In this document: piece after piece, positions 16,514 to 25,438 of the stretch
Position numbering within the stretch: the stretch's first letter is position 1
Layout: the number at the start of each line of letters is the position of its first letter
Source: Streptomyces acidicola
GTDB taxonomy: Bacteria > Actinomycetota > Actinomycetes > Streptomycetales > Streptomycetaceae
Assembly (NCBI RefSeq): GCF_009377235.1
Contig: NZ_VMNX01000052.1
Span: 1 to 45,556 of the forward strand
Length of the DNA: 45,556 nt
Direction of reading: 5' to 3'
Position numbers and translations under genes: made by a program
Notes under the pieces: generated by a model
Told to the model about the DNA's origin: nothing
Database searches by the model: none
Seen by the model: the letters and a program-made list of their open reading frames with translations, nothing else

Positions 16514-18085
16514 ATGACGACAACCGATCACCCAAGAGGCCCACGGGGCCAGGACGACGCCGAACTCGCCGAGTTCGGTTACCGGCCCGAACTGAAGCGC
16601 ACCCTCGGCAACTTCCACACCTTCGCCGCCGGCATCAGCTACATCTCCATCCTGACCGGCACCTTCCAGCTCTTCTACTTCGGCTACGGCAGCGGTGGCC
16701 CCGCCTACTGGTGGTCCTGGCCGATGGTCTTCGCCGGCCAGTTCATGGTCGCGCTCTGCTTTGCCGAGCTGGCCGCCCGCTACCCGGTGGCGGGCTCCGT
16801 CTACAACTGGTCGAAGAAAATAGGCAACCCGCACCTGGGCTGGCTCGCGGGCTGGATGATGCTGATCGCCTCGATCGTGTCCATCTCGGCCGTGGCGCTC
16901 GCCTACCAGCTGACGCTGCCGCAGATCTCCGACGTGTTCCAGATCGTCGGGGACGGCACCGGCACGTACGACGTCGCGACGAACGCGGTGATCCTGGCCG
17001 CCGTGCTGATCCTGTTCACCACGCTGGTGAACGCCTTCGGCGTCAAGTTGATGGCCACCATCAACACGGCGGGCGTCTTCATCGAGCTCATCGCCACCAT
17101 CGTCCTGATCGTGCTGTTCGCGGTGCACATCACGCGCGGTCCGCAGGTGGTCATGGAGACGAACGGCACCGGGGCGGGTTACGGCGCCGGATACCTGGGC
17201 GCGTTCCTCGTGGCCTCGCTCGCTTCCGCGTACGTCATGTACGGCTTCGACACCGCCGCCTCGCTCGGCGAGGAGTCCCTGGACCCGACCCGCAACGCAC
17301 CGCGCGCGATCATCCGGGCCATCGTCGCCTCCTTCGTCCTCGGCGGGCTGATCCTGCTGCTGGCGCTGATGAGCGTCTCCAGCCTGAAGGGCGAGAAGCT
17401 GTCCACGGACGGCCTGCAGTACGTCGTGCTCGACGTGCTCGGTCCGACGGCCGGCAAGGCGATGCTGTGGTGCGTGCTGATCGCGGTCACGGTCTGCGCC
17501 CTGGCCGTCCACACGGCCGCTGTCCGGCTGGCGTTCGCCATGGCCCGCGACAACAACCTGCCCGCGTCCTCACGGCTGGCCAAGTGCCACCCGCGCTTCC
17601 AGACGCCGGTGCTGCCGACCGTGATCATCGGGCTCCTGGCGCTGGCGATCCTCGTGGTCAACATCCGCCAGCCGCAGATCTTCACGGTCGTCACCAGCAT
17701 CGGCATCATCATGATCTACCTCGCCTACCTGGGCGTCACCGTGCCGATGCTGCTGGCCCGGCTGCGCGGGACGTGGCAGCCGGCGGGCGACGGCCGGTTC
17801 TCGCTGGGCCGCTGGGGTGTGCTCGTCAACGTCCTGGCAGTGGTGTGGGGGGCGGCCATGACGCTCAACCTGATCTGGCCCCGGGCCTCGGTCTACAACG
17901 CGACCGCCCCGTTCCACTGGTACCTGCGATGGGGTGCGGTCCTGTTCGTCGCGATCATCGCGGGCGGCGGCTTCGCCTACTACTGGTTCGTGCAGCGGCA
18001 CAGGACGGGCGTGCTGGCGGAGCACCGGCTTCAGGGCGACGTGGCCCCCGCCGTCCCGCCCGCCGCCTCGCCGGCGCCCGAGTGA
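16514..18085 (+). CDS. APC-superfamily permease, probably for choline or a related amine
   Basis: This 523-aa membrane protein has about 12 predicted TM segments and the APC-family start region (FHTFAAGISYISILTGTFQLF, then YPVAGSVYNWSKKIG and GWLAGWMMLIAS). It imports amino acids, choline or polyamines by proton- or sodium-coupled or exchange transport. The ATG at 16514 is preceded by CAGGAG; an upstream in-frame start at 16460 adds only a non-conserved tail. It lies between the broken betB and the choline oxidase gene, separated from the latter by 31 bp. Substrate is inferred from this context only; betaine or ethanolamine are alternatives. Confidence 0.88.
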   Translation: MTTTDHPRGPRGQDDAELAEFGYRPELKRTLGNFHTFAAGISYISILTGTFQLFYFGYGSGGPAYWWSWPMVFAGQFMVALCFAELAARYPVAGSVYNWSKKIGNPHLGWLAGWMMLIASIVSISAVALAYQLTLPQISDVFQIVGDGTGTYDVATNAVILAAVLILFTTLVNAFGVKLMATINTAGVFIELIATIVLIVLFAVHITRGPQVVMETNGTGAGYGAGYLGAFLVASLASAYVMYGFDTAASLGEESLDPTRNAPRAIIRAIVASFVLGGLILLLALMSVSSLKGEKLSTDGLQYVVLDVLGPTAGKAMLWCVLIAVTVCALAVHTAAVRLAFAMARDNNLPASSRLAKCHPRFQTPVLPTVIIGLLALAILVVNIRQPQIFTVVTSIGIIMIYLAYLGVTVPMLLARLRGTWQPAGDGRFSLGRWGVLVNVLAVVWGAAMTLNLIWPRASVYNATAPFHWYLRWGAVLFVAIIAGGGFAYYWFVQRHRTGVLAEHRLQGDVAPAVPPAASPAPE

Positions 18086-18116
18086 TGGCAGGGCTACTCA
18101 AGGAGGTCGACTCCCC

Positions 18117-19667
18117 ATGCAGGCAGACGAATTCGACTACGTCGTGGTCGGCGGCGGCACCGCGGGCAACGTGGTCGCGGCCCGGCTCTCCGAGGACCCG
18201 TCCGTCACCGTGTGCGTCCTGGAGGCGGGGCCCAGCGACGTCGGCGACGACGCCATCCTCAGACTGGACCGCTGGATGGGCCTGCTGGAGTCCGGCTACG
18301 ACTGGGACTACCCGGTCGAGCCACAGGCCAGCGGCAACAGCTTCATGCGGCACGCCCGCGCCAAGGTGCTCGGCGGCTGCTCCTCCCACAACTCCTGCAT
18401 CGCCTTCTGGGCACCCGCCGAGGACCTGGACGACTGGGCGGCGGCGGGCTGTACGGGCTGGAGCGCCGCCGACCTCTTCCCGCTCTACCGGCGGCTGGAG
18501 AACAACGACGCGCCCGGCGAACACCACGGCCGTACGGGCCCGGTGAAGCTGCGCACCCTGAAGGGCGACGATCCGTGCGGCACCGCCCTGCTGAAGGCAT
18601 GCGCCCAGGCCGGCATCCCGACCACGGCGCTCAACACCGGACGGACCGTGATTCGGGGCGCCAACTGGTTCCAGATCAACTCCGACGAGAACAACATCCG
18701 CCAGTCCTCCTCGGTGGCGTACCTCCACCCGGTCATGGACAAGCGGCCCAACCTGGACGTACGGACCGGGGTGCGCGCCAAGAAGCTGGTGCTTCAGGGC
18801 CGCCGGTGCGTGGGCGCCGAGTACCTGGACCCGGACCTGATCCACACCCGGACGGTACGGGCGCGGCGCGAGGTCATCGTCTCCTGCGGCGCGATCGACA
18901 CCCCGAAGCTACTGATGCTGTCGGGCGTCGGTCCCGCCGAGCACCTGCGCGAGGTGGGTGTCGAGGTCGTCGTGGACTCCGCGGGCGTCGGCGAGAACCT
19001 CCAGGACCACCCCGAGGGGGTGATCATGTGGGAAGCCCGCCGGCCGATGACCACCACCTCCAGCCAGTGGTGGGAGGCGGGCATCTTCTACGACACCGAA
19101 CCGGGCCTCGACCGGCCCGACCTGATGTTCCACTACGGCTCGGTGCCGTTCGACATGAACACCGCACGGCACGGCTACCCGACCTCGGAGAACGCGTTCT
19201 GCCTCACGCCGAACGTCACGCGCGCGCAGTCGAGGGGGACGGTGCGGTTGCGTACCCGCGACTACCGGGACAAGCCGAGGGTCGACCCGCGGTACTTCAC
19301 TCACGAGCACGATGCGCGGGTGCTGACATACGGGCTTCGTCTGGCGCGTCGCATCGCCGGGCAGCCCGCGCTGAGCGGCTGGGCGGGCGCCGAACTGGCT
19401 CCCGGGCCGGACGTGCGGACCGACCAGGAGCTGCTCGACTACATCCACAAGACCCACAACACCGTCTACCACCCGTCCTGCACCGTGAAGATGGGTGCGG
19501 ACGACGACGCCTCGGCCCCGCTCGATGCGCGGCTGCGGGTCAAGGGGGTCGAGGGTCTGCGGGTCGCGGACGGGTCGGTGATGCCGGATCTCGTCACGGT
19601 CAATCCGTGCATCACGACGATGATGATCGGCGAGAAGTGCGCGGATCTGCTGAAAGCCGACGCCTGA
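18117..19667 (+). CDS. codA: Choline oxidase (GMC flavoprotein)
   Basis: This 516-aa GMC oxidoreductase starts with FAD motif DYVVVGGGTAGNVVAARLSED. It shares long blocks with Arthrobacter choline oxidase as I remember it: RWMGLLESGYDWDYP, GNSFMRHARAKVLGGCSSHN, HYGSVPFDMNT and KTHNTVYHP. Its residues correspond to the studied active site: His91 (covalent FAD, His99 in CodA), Ser93 (Ser101), Glu300 (Glu312), His339 (His351), Val450 and His452 (Val464, His466) and Asn496 (Asn510). Choline oxidase turns choline into glycine betaine in two O2-dependent steps. AAGGAGG precedes the ATG. A BetA-type choline dehydrogenase is less likely because the CodA-specific blocks are kept. It converges on the SMC-like gene with a 12-bp gap. 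Confidence 0.9.
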   Translation: MQADEFDYVVVGGGTAGNVVAARLSEDPSVTVCVLEAGPSDVGDDAILRLDRWMGLLESGYDWDYPVEPQASGNSFMRHARAKVLGGCSSHNSCIAFWAPAEDLDDWAAAGCTGWSAADLFPLYRRLENNDAPGEHHGRTGPVKLRTLKGDDPCGTALLKACAQAGIPTTALNTGRTVIRGANWFQINSDENNIRQSSSVAYLHPVMDKRPNLDVRTGVRAKKLVLQGRRCVGAEYLDPDLIHTRTVRARREVIVSCGAIDTPKLLMLSGVGPAEHLREVGVEVVVDSAGVGENLQDHPEGVIMWEARRPMTTTSSQWWEAGIFYDTEPGLDRPDLMFHYGSVPFDMNTARHGYPTSENAFCLTPNVTRAQSRGTVRLRTRDYRDKPRVDPRYFTHEHDARVLTYGLRLARRIAGQPALSGWAGAELAPGPDVRTDQELLDYIHKTHNTVYHPSCTVKMGADDDASAPLDARLRVKGVEGLRVADGSVMPDLVTVNPCITTMMIGEKCADLLKADA

Positions 19668-19679
19668 GGCCGGCGTGGA

Positions 19680-22600
19680 TCACGGGGCGCCGGCCGGTCG
19701 TTTGTACATCCTCGTCGCCGTGATCTCGCTGTGTGCCGCCTCTCCTGCCCGGGGCTGCTCCGGCAGTCCCGGGCGGAGGTGTTCCTCCACCCGGATGTAC
19801 TTGAGGCCGGCTCGCAGGTCGGCGTCGTTGCGGAGACGGATGACCAGCGGGAACTCGGCGAGCGCGGTCGTGTCGAACAGCCCGGTGGTGTAGAGGAGCT
19901 GGACACCCAGCGCGTCCGACACCGCCCGCTGGAGCTCCAGCAGATATGTCGCGTTCGCCCGCCCGATCGGGTTGTCCAGGAACAGCGTGCCCGCGTGCCG
20001 GTGCTTGTCCCGGCCCCGGTCATTGCTGCGCAGCGCGGCCATCGTGCAGTACAGGGCGATGGCGGCCGTGAGCAGCTGGCCGCCCGAGAACACATCTCCC
20101 ATCTGGCCTACGGGCACGCGCTCGGCGCGCAGCACGGCGTCCGGCTTGAGGATCTCGACGGCGACGCCCTTGGGCTGGAGGGCCGCACCGACCCCTCTGA
20201 GCAGCAGGGACATACCGTCGCGGCGCAGGTCGGAGTTCTTCTTGACGGCGGCGCGGGTGGCCTCGTCGATGACCTCGCCGAGCCGTTCGGTGAGGGTGGC
20301 CTGGTCGGGCTCCTCGAAGCGGATGCGCAGGAACTCCTGTCCCGACCATTCGCCGAGCCCTTCGGGCAGCCGGGACAGCCGCTGGGCGGACCGCAGGGTG
20401 GCCAGGGCCGACTCCACCAGACCCCGCAACCGGTCCACGATCGAGTCCCGGTTGCGCTCCAGCTGCTCCAGCTCGTCCGTGAGGACCCGGAGCCGGGGCG
20501 CGAAGGCGTCCGCCCACTTCTGCGCGTGCTCGGGCAGCGCGGACGCGGGCAGCTCACGGATCTGCTGGCGGGCGGGCGTACGGACCTGCTCGTAGCGCGT
20601 GGAGTTGGCATGCCGTACGAGGATGTCGCCGGCCTCGCGCACGGCGGCCTCGGCGGCGGACAGATCGGCGGCGCAGCCGCGCAGCGAGCGCCGGGCTTCG
20701 GCCGCGGCCCTGCGAGCCTCTTCGGGGCCGCCGGGGTACGGCTCGGGCTGCTCCTGCTCCTCGTCGCTCGCATGCTCACGGAGGAGGTCGCGGAGCAGAG
20801 CGGCCGTCTCGTCGAAGCCGCCGGCCGCGTCCTCGGCGGCGCGGTGGGCGTCGAGCAGTTCGGCGTGGGCCTCGCGGGCCTGCGCCAAGGCCTCGGTGTG
20901 GGAGGCGAGTTCGGCGGTGGCGGTGCGCAGCAGGGCCTGGGCGTGGTCCGCGTCGCGCGGGACCAGCTCCTCGGGCGGCTCGGTGTGTGCCTCGCCGTCC
21001 TCGGGCGCGTGCCGCTCGGCCTCGCCGCGCAGCCGGCCGAGTTGCTCGCTCGCGGTGGACATGCGGGTCTCCAGGAGCTGCACGAGCTCCTCCGCGCGTG
21101 CGGCGGCGGCCTGCCGGGAGGGCCCGTCGGAACCGTCGGGTGACTGAAGGAGTTGCTCGGCGCGGTTGCGGACCTTGTTGCTGAGCCGGTCGAGCTCGGT
21201 GCGCGCGGCGCTCTCGTCGCTCTCCGCCCGGGCCTGCTCGGCCCGTAGATCGGCGCCGACGCCGACCTTCTCGTACACCTGGGAAGCGGCGCGGTACGCC
21301 TCGCGCAGGGCGGGCAGGGACGCCTCCGGCGCGCCCGTGCCGTCGTCCGGTACGTCGTCGGGGGCACCCGCGATCTCGGCGCGCTCGGCGCGTAGGGCGC
21401 GCGCCGTACGGCGGGCGTCGTCGGCGCCGCGCTGGGCGGCGCGGCGGTCCTCGTCGGCGGCGCGGGCGCGCTCCAGGCAGACCTGGGCGCGGGTCTCCGA
21501 CTCGGTGGCCTCGTCGGCGAGTTCGCGCACCTTGACCTGCCAGCCGGAGCGCTCGCGCAGCCGGTAGGCGAGTCCGGCGAGGGCGTCGGCGGAGCGCCGG
21601 GCCTTCTGCGCGGCTTCCTGCCGCTCGTCGCGCACCTGGGCGGCCTCGGCGGCGGCTTCCTCGGCCTCGGCTCGCACGGTGCGCGCCTCGGCGAGCTCTG
21701 CCTCGGACTCCTCGGCGAACACTCGCGTGTCCCCGGCGGCCGTGGCGAGCTCGGTGAGCCGTCCGGCCGGGCATCCCGTGCGCCAGGAGGCGAGCCGTGC
21801 CGCCAGTTCCCGGTCCTTGCCGAGCCGTGCCGCGAGGGTGCGGATCTCCTCGTCCCGCTCCGTCGCCCGCGCGCGCAGTGCCTGCCGCTCCTCGTCGGCG
21901 GCGTGCTCGTCGTGCATGGCCGGGTTCGGCGGGACGAGGAATACATCGAAGACACTGAAGACACCGCTGGGCTCGTCGTCGAGCGCCGGGGTCGGCGCGA
22001 GCAGCGCGGCGGCCGTACCCACGGCCACGGCCGACCTCGGCAGCAGGGCCGCGTCGGAGAGCGCCGCACGGGCCCGGGCGTGTGAGTCCGGGTCGGTGAT
22101 GATCACACCGTCGACGAGCTCCGGCCGCGCGGCCAGCACGCGCGCGTGATCGGTGGGATCGACGGCCTGGGCGAGGTAACGCCAGCCGGGCAGCGCGGGG
22201 ATGCCGTGCTCGCCGAGGAACTCGACGGTGGCCAGCACGTCCGGGCCCGGCGGCAGCAGCCCGCCGTCGCCGAGGGCACCCAGGATCCGGGCGTCGTCGG
22301 CGGCGGCGGTCCGCAGCTCGAAGAGGTGGCGCTCGGCGGAGGCGACGTTCTCGTCGAGGAGTTCGCGGAGGTCGTCGGCGCAGCGGTCCAGCTCCTCGGG
22401 GGTGAGCGGACCTTCGCCGGTGGCGCGGGACTCGGTGCCCGTGGGATCCACGGTCGTCGCGTCGTCGCGCCGCGGCCGGGGTACCGGCTTGCGCACGCCC
22501 TTTCCGCCTCCGAGACCCAACAGTTCCGCCAGCCGTTCCTCCCCCGCGAGCGCCTCGGCGGTGCGGCGCTCCGCGTCGTACGCGCGCTCCGCGGCCGTCG

Positions 22601-24350
22601 CCGCGTCCGCGGCACGGGCCGCGGTCAGCTCGGCCCGCGACTCGGTGGCGGCCGCTTCCCGGGCGCGCTCGGAGGCGCGGCGGGACGCCTCGCGCGCGGT
22701 GTCCCAGGCGGCGACAGCCGTCTTCTCGGCGTCGCTCGCGGCGAGCGCGGCCCGCGCGGGATCAGCGTCCGGCGCGCTGTCGTCGAGCCAGCCCGCGCGT
22801 ACGGCCTCGGCGGTCTCCTGCTCGACCTCGGTGAGCCGCTGCCGCAGGTGCCCGGCCTCACTGCGGGCGCGCTGGGCCTCGGTGGCGGCCGCGGTCGAGT
22901 CGCGGTACGCGGCCTCGCTGACCTCCTGGAGCGCGGCGGACCGCTCCTCCCCTTCGTTGGCCAGGGTCTCGGCGCTCTCGGCGGCGCCGTGCAGGGCGCG
23001 TACGAGGTCGACGGCGGCCTTGGCGCGGGCGGCGAGCGCCGGGGCCGCGTCCCGCTCGGCCTCCTGGATCGCGGCGGCCACGCGCGCGACCCGGTCGGCG
23101 GCCGCGCGGTGGCGCAGCACGGCCTCGGCGGCCTGCCAGGCGGAGTGGAGGGTACGGGCGTCGGCGAGCTCGCGCTTCTGCGCCGCCGCGGCCTTCTCGG
23201 CGACGGCGAGTGCCAACGAGGCGTGCCGGTAGGCGAGTTCGGCCGCGATCAGGACGCTGCGCTCGCGGGCGCCCTCGGCATGCGTGACCGCGTGCGCGGC
23301 GGCGGCGACCCGCTGGGCGAGGTCGGCGCCCCTCACGCGCTCCCGGGCGGCCCGTGCGGACAGGCGCCGCGCCAGCGTCCGGGTCCGTCGCTCGGCGGCG
23401 GCGTGGATGTCCCGCGCGCGTGACCTCTCCCCGGCCGCGTCCACGATCCGGCCGAGCAGGTCGACGGACCCCGCCGTGAAGTCCCGCTCGGCGATCAGCT
23501 CGGCCCGCCGGCCCAGCTTGTTGCCGAAGCCGCCGACCAGGTCCGCGAGCCCGTCGGTGTCGCGGGTGTCGGTCACGGCCCGCAGCAGCAGGTCGGTGAA
23601 GTCGGAGTCCTTCTTGACCGCGAAGAGGCCGGCGGCCTCGCCCTCGTCGGCGTTCATCTCCCGCTGGTACCGGAAGAGTTCGGGGTCGAGACCGAGCTCC
23701 GTCAGGTGCTCGTTCCAGCGGTCGTGGATCTCCTCCCAGTGCGCCTCGAGATGCGGGTACGCCTTGGCCGCCTCCATGAGGGCGTCCCGGAAGCCCTTCA
23801 TGGTCCGGCGCCGGCCCTTCGCACCCGACTGCCCCTCGACGGGCGGCCGTACAGCAGTGGACTCGGCGACGGGCAGGTTGTCCAGGCTGAGTCCGGGACC
23901 TGGCCGGAAGGAGTACCAGGCTTCGGCGAACTTCCGCGGATCGCTGGAGACCTGCCGCCCCCGCCACTCGCTCACCTTGCCGACCACGACACACTCACCG
24001 GTCAGCGTGTGCTGCCACTCCAGGGCGACGTGCCCGCAGTCGTCTGCGAGCAGGAACTTGCGCAGCACACCCGAGCTGGCGCCACCGAGCGTGTTCCGGT
24101 GGCCCGGCAGCATCACCGAGAAGATCAGTTTGAGGAGCACCGACTTGCCGCCGCCGTTCTCCAGGAAGAGCACCCCCGCGGGCGCCGGACGGCGCGGCGG
24201 CCCGGTGGGCTCCTCCTCGAAGAACTCCGCCTGCTGGGGCGCTGGGTCGGGCACGGGCCGGCCCACACCCCGCAGGTCCAGCACGGTGTCGGCGTAGCGC
24301 GCACCGGCAGGCCCGATGGAGTAGAGGCGGACCCGGGACAGCTCGTACAT
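19680..24350 (-). CDS. SMC/MukB/JetC-like coiled-coil ATPase
   Basis: This 1556-aa protein begins MYELSRVRLYSIGPAGARYADTV and has Walker A (FLENGGGKSVLLKLIF, near residue 65) in an N-terminal ATPase lobe to about 290. Long Ala/Glu/Arg-rich coiled coils run at about 310-560 and 850-1280. A non-coiled hinge-like domain lies between (about 660-800, with PALPGWRYLAQAVDP and DGVIITDPDSHARA). The C-terminal lobe has an ABC signature (VFSGGQLLTAAIALY) and Walker B (GTLFLDNPIGRANATYLLEL). Such ATPases work with kleisin and KITE subunits in MukBEF, MksBEF or Wadjet loop-extruding complexes. The residue after the Walker B Asp is Asn instead of the usual Glu. It is the last gene of the three-gene operon, and no JetD/MksG nuclease gene follows. 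Confidence 0.85.
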   Translation of the reverse strand: MYELSRVRLYSIGPAGARYADTVLDLRGVGRPVPDPAPQQAEFFEEEPTGPPRRPAPAGVLFLENGGGKSVLLKLIFSVMLPGHRNTLGGASSGVLRKFLLADDCGHVALEWQHTLTGECVVVGKVSEWRGRQVSSDPRKFAEAWYSFRPGPGLSLDNLPVAESTAVRPPVEGQSGAKGRRRTMKGFRDALMEAAKAYPHLEAHWEEIHDRWNEHLTELGLDPELFRYQREMNADEGEAAGLFAVKKDSDFTDLLLRAVTDTRDTDGLADLVGGFGNKLGRRAELIAERDFTAGSVDLLGRIVDAAGERSRARDIHAAAERRTRTLARRLSARAARERVRGADLAQRVAAAAHAVTHAEGARERSVLIAAELAYRHASLALAVAEKAAAAQKRELADARTLHSAWQAAEAVLRHRAAADRVARVAAAIQEAERDAAPALAARAKAAVDLVRALHGAAESAETLANEGEERSAALQEVSEAAYRDSTAAATEAQRARSEAGHLRQRLTEVEQETAEAVRAGWLDDSAPDADPARAALAASDAEKTAVAAWDTAREASRRASERAREAAATESRAELTAARAADAATAAERAYDAERRTAEALAGEERLAELLGLGGGKGVRKPVPRPRRDDATTVDPTGTESRATGEGPLTPEELDRCADDLRELLDENVASAERHLFELRTAAADDARILGALGDGGLLPPGPDVLATVEFLGEHGIPALPGWRYLAQAVDPTDHARVLAARPELVDGVIITDPDSHARARAALSDAALLPRSAVAVGTAAALLAPTPALDDEPSGVFSVFDVFLVPPNPAMHDEHAADEERQALRARATERDEEIRTLAARLGKDRELAARLASWRTGCPAGRLTELATAAGDTRVFAEESEAELAEARTVRAEAEEAAAEAAQVRDERQEAAQKARRSADALAGLAYRLRERSGWQVKVRELADEATESETRAQVCLERARAADEDRRAAQRGADDARRTARALRAERAEIAGAPDDVPDDGTGAPEASLPALREAYRAASQVYEKVGVGADLRAEQARAESDESAARTELDRLSNKVRNRAEQLLQSPDGSDGPSRQAAAARAEELVQLLETRMSTASEQLGRLRGEAERHAPEDGEAHTEPPEELVPRDADHAQALLRTATAELASHTEALAQAREAHAELLDAHRAAEDAAGGFDETAALLRDLLREHASDEEQEQPEPYPGGPEEARRAAAEARRSLRGCAADLSAAEAAVREAGDILVRHANSTRYEQVRTPARQQIRELPASALPEHAQKWADAFAPRLRVLTDELEQLERNRDSIVDRLRGLVESALATLRSAQRLSRLPEGLGEWSGQEFLRIRFEEPDQATLTERLGEVIDEATRAAVKKNSDLRRDGMSLLLRGVGAALQPKGVAVEILKPDAVLRAERVPVGQMGDVFSGGQLLTAAIALYCTMAALRSNDRGRDKHRHAGTLFLDNPIGRANATYLLELQRAVSDALGVQLLYTTGLFDTTALAEFPLVIRLRNDADLRAGLKYIRVEEHLRPGLPEQPRAGEAAHSEITATRMYKRPAGAP

Positions 24351-24390
24351 GGCGGTGGAACTCTCGCAGTCGTAACGGTGGTTCGTGAGG

Positions 24391-25269
24391 TCAGGAGTGG
24401 AACGGCAGCCCGGCGTCGGCCACCAGCTCCAGGTCGTCGGTGTCCTCGGCTGGCAGCAGTGTGGCCGTGCCGTCGGTCACCGGGACGACGCCCAGCTCCA
24501 GCAGCTCGGCCATGGCGGCGCTGCCCGCCATGTCGCGCACCTGGAGCTGGTAGCGGGCGGTCGTCCGGTACGTCCCGCCGTTGTCGTCGCCGGTCCGCTG
24601 CAGGAACCCGGAGTCGGTGAGGAACGCCACCGCCTTGCCGATGATGCCGGTGGTCGAACCCGCCAGTCTGCGTGCGTCCTTGGTCGCCCCGGTGGCGCTG
24701 CGTCTGACCCAGATCCGCCAGGCCGCCTCCAGCCCCGGCGCGTCCGTGGCGGGGTCGGTGTTCTCCCCCTGTTCCTCGGCCCGCTCCTCCAGCCGCCGGC
24801 AGGCCTGTCTTACGAACGCGTCGACGCCGTTGACCGAAATGCGTCCGATGTACCCGTCGTCGGCCAGATCCTCCGGACGCGGGAACGCCAGGGTGGCTAC
24901 GGCGAGATGGGCCAGCCCGTGCAGGAAGCGATCCCCCGCGTCGGCCGACGTCCGGCGCGCGTAGTCCCCCATGCGCACGGCGAACACGGAGTCCTCGGCC
25001 GCGGTGACGGCCATCCCCGCGCGCGGGGACACCTCCAGGACGACCAGCCCCAGGCCGGCGGCCACGGCGTCGGCGAGCCGGGCGAACGGCGGGTCCTCCC
25101 GGTACCGCCGCAGCAGCTCTCCGTACTGCTGGTCACGGGCGGGCTGGAGCTTCGGCTGCAACCCGAACGCCACGAGCCGGGCCGCGTCGGCGGCGTCGGC
25201 GGGGGTGACGGCGGCGGTCGCCGGAGCGGCGACGGCTTCCGGCTCACTCCACTCGACGTGCTCGGTCAC
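24391..25269 (-). CDS. MukE/JetB-position subunit of the SMC-like operon
   Basis: This 292-aa protein lies between the kleisin-like and SMC-like genes, 40 bp before the latter. Its C-terminal half suggests tandem winged helices (KAVAFLTDSGFLQRTGDDNGGTYRTTARYQLQVRDMAG), as expected for a KITE subunit (MukE, MksE, JetB). The N-terminal 30 residues are Ala/Glu-rich and probably flexible. The GTG at 25267-25269 has AAGGAG upstream. Assignment rests mainly on position, size and the winged-helix-like segment, since this protein family diverges rapidly. Its expected role is to bind the kleisin-like partner and regulate the ATPase. Confidence 0.65.
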   Translation of the reverse strand: MTEHVEWSEPEAVAAPATAAVTPADAADAARLVAFGLQPKLQPARDQQYGELLRRYREDPPFARLADAVAAGLGLVVLEVSPRAGMAVTAAEDSVFAVRMGDYARRTSADAGDRFLHGLAHLAVATLAFPRPEDLADDGYIGRISVNGVDAFVRQACRRLEERAEEQGENTDPATDAPGLEAAWRIWVRRSATGATKDARRLAGSTTGIIGKAVAFLTDSGFLQRTGDDNGGTYRTTARYQLQVRDMAGSAAMAELLELGVVPVTDGTATLLPAEDTDDLELVADAGLPFHS

Positions 25270-25438
25270 GGTTGGGGCTCCTTGGTCTCAAGTACCTGAC
25301 ATACGAGGGCGAGGGCACGCGCCCCCAAGGGGGCGCGTGGCTGTGACACAGGCGGCTCCGCCGCGTGGGCACGAGCGACCACGGTCAACCCGCGGCCAGA
25401 GGACATCCCGCACCACCCCGGCCCTCTCAGCGGAGCGT

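Noticed and set aside
18117..19667. Calling the GMC enzyme a BetA-type choline dehydrogenase
   Set aside because: It keeps long choline oxidase-specific blocks and every remembered active-site residue of CodA, including the covalent-FAD His, and the window's betB is dead.
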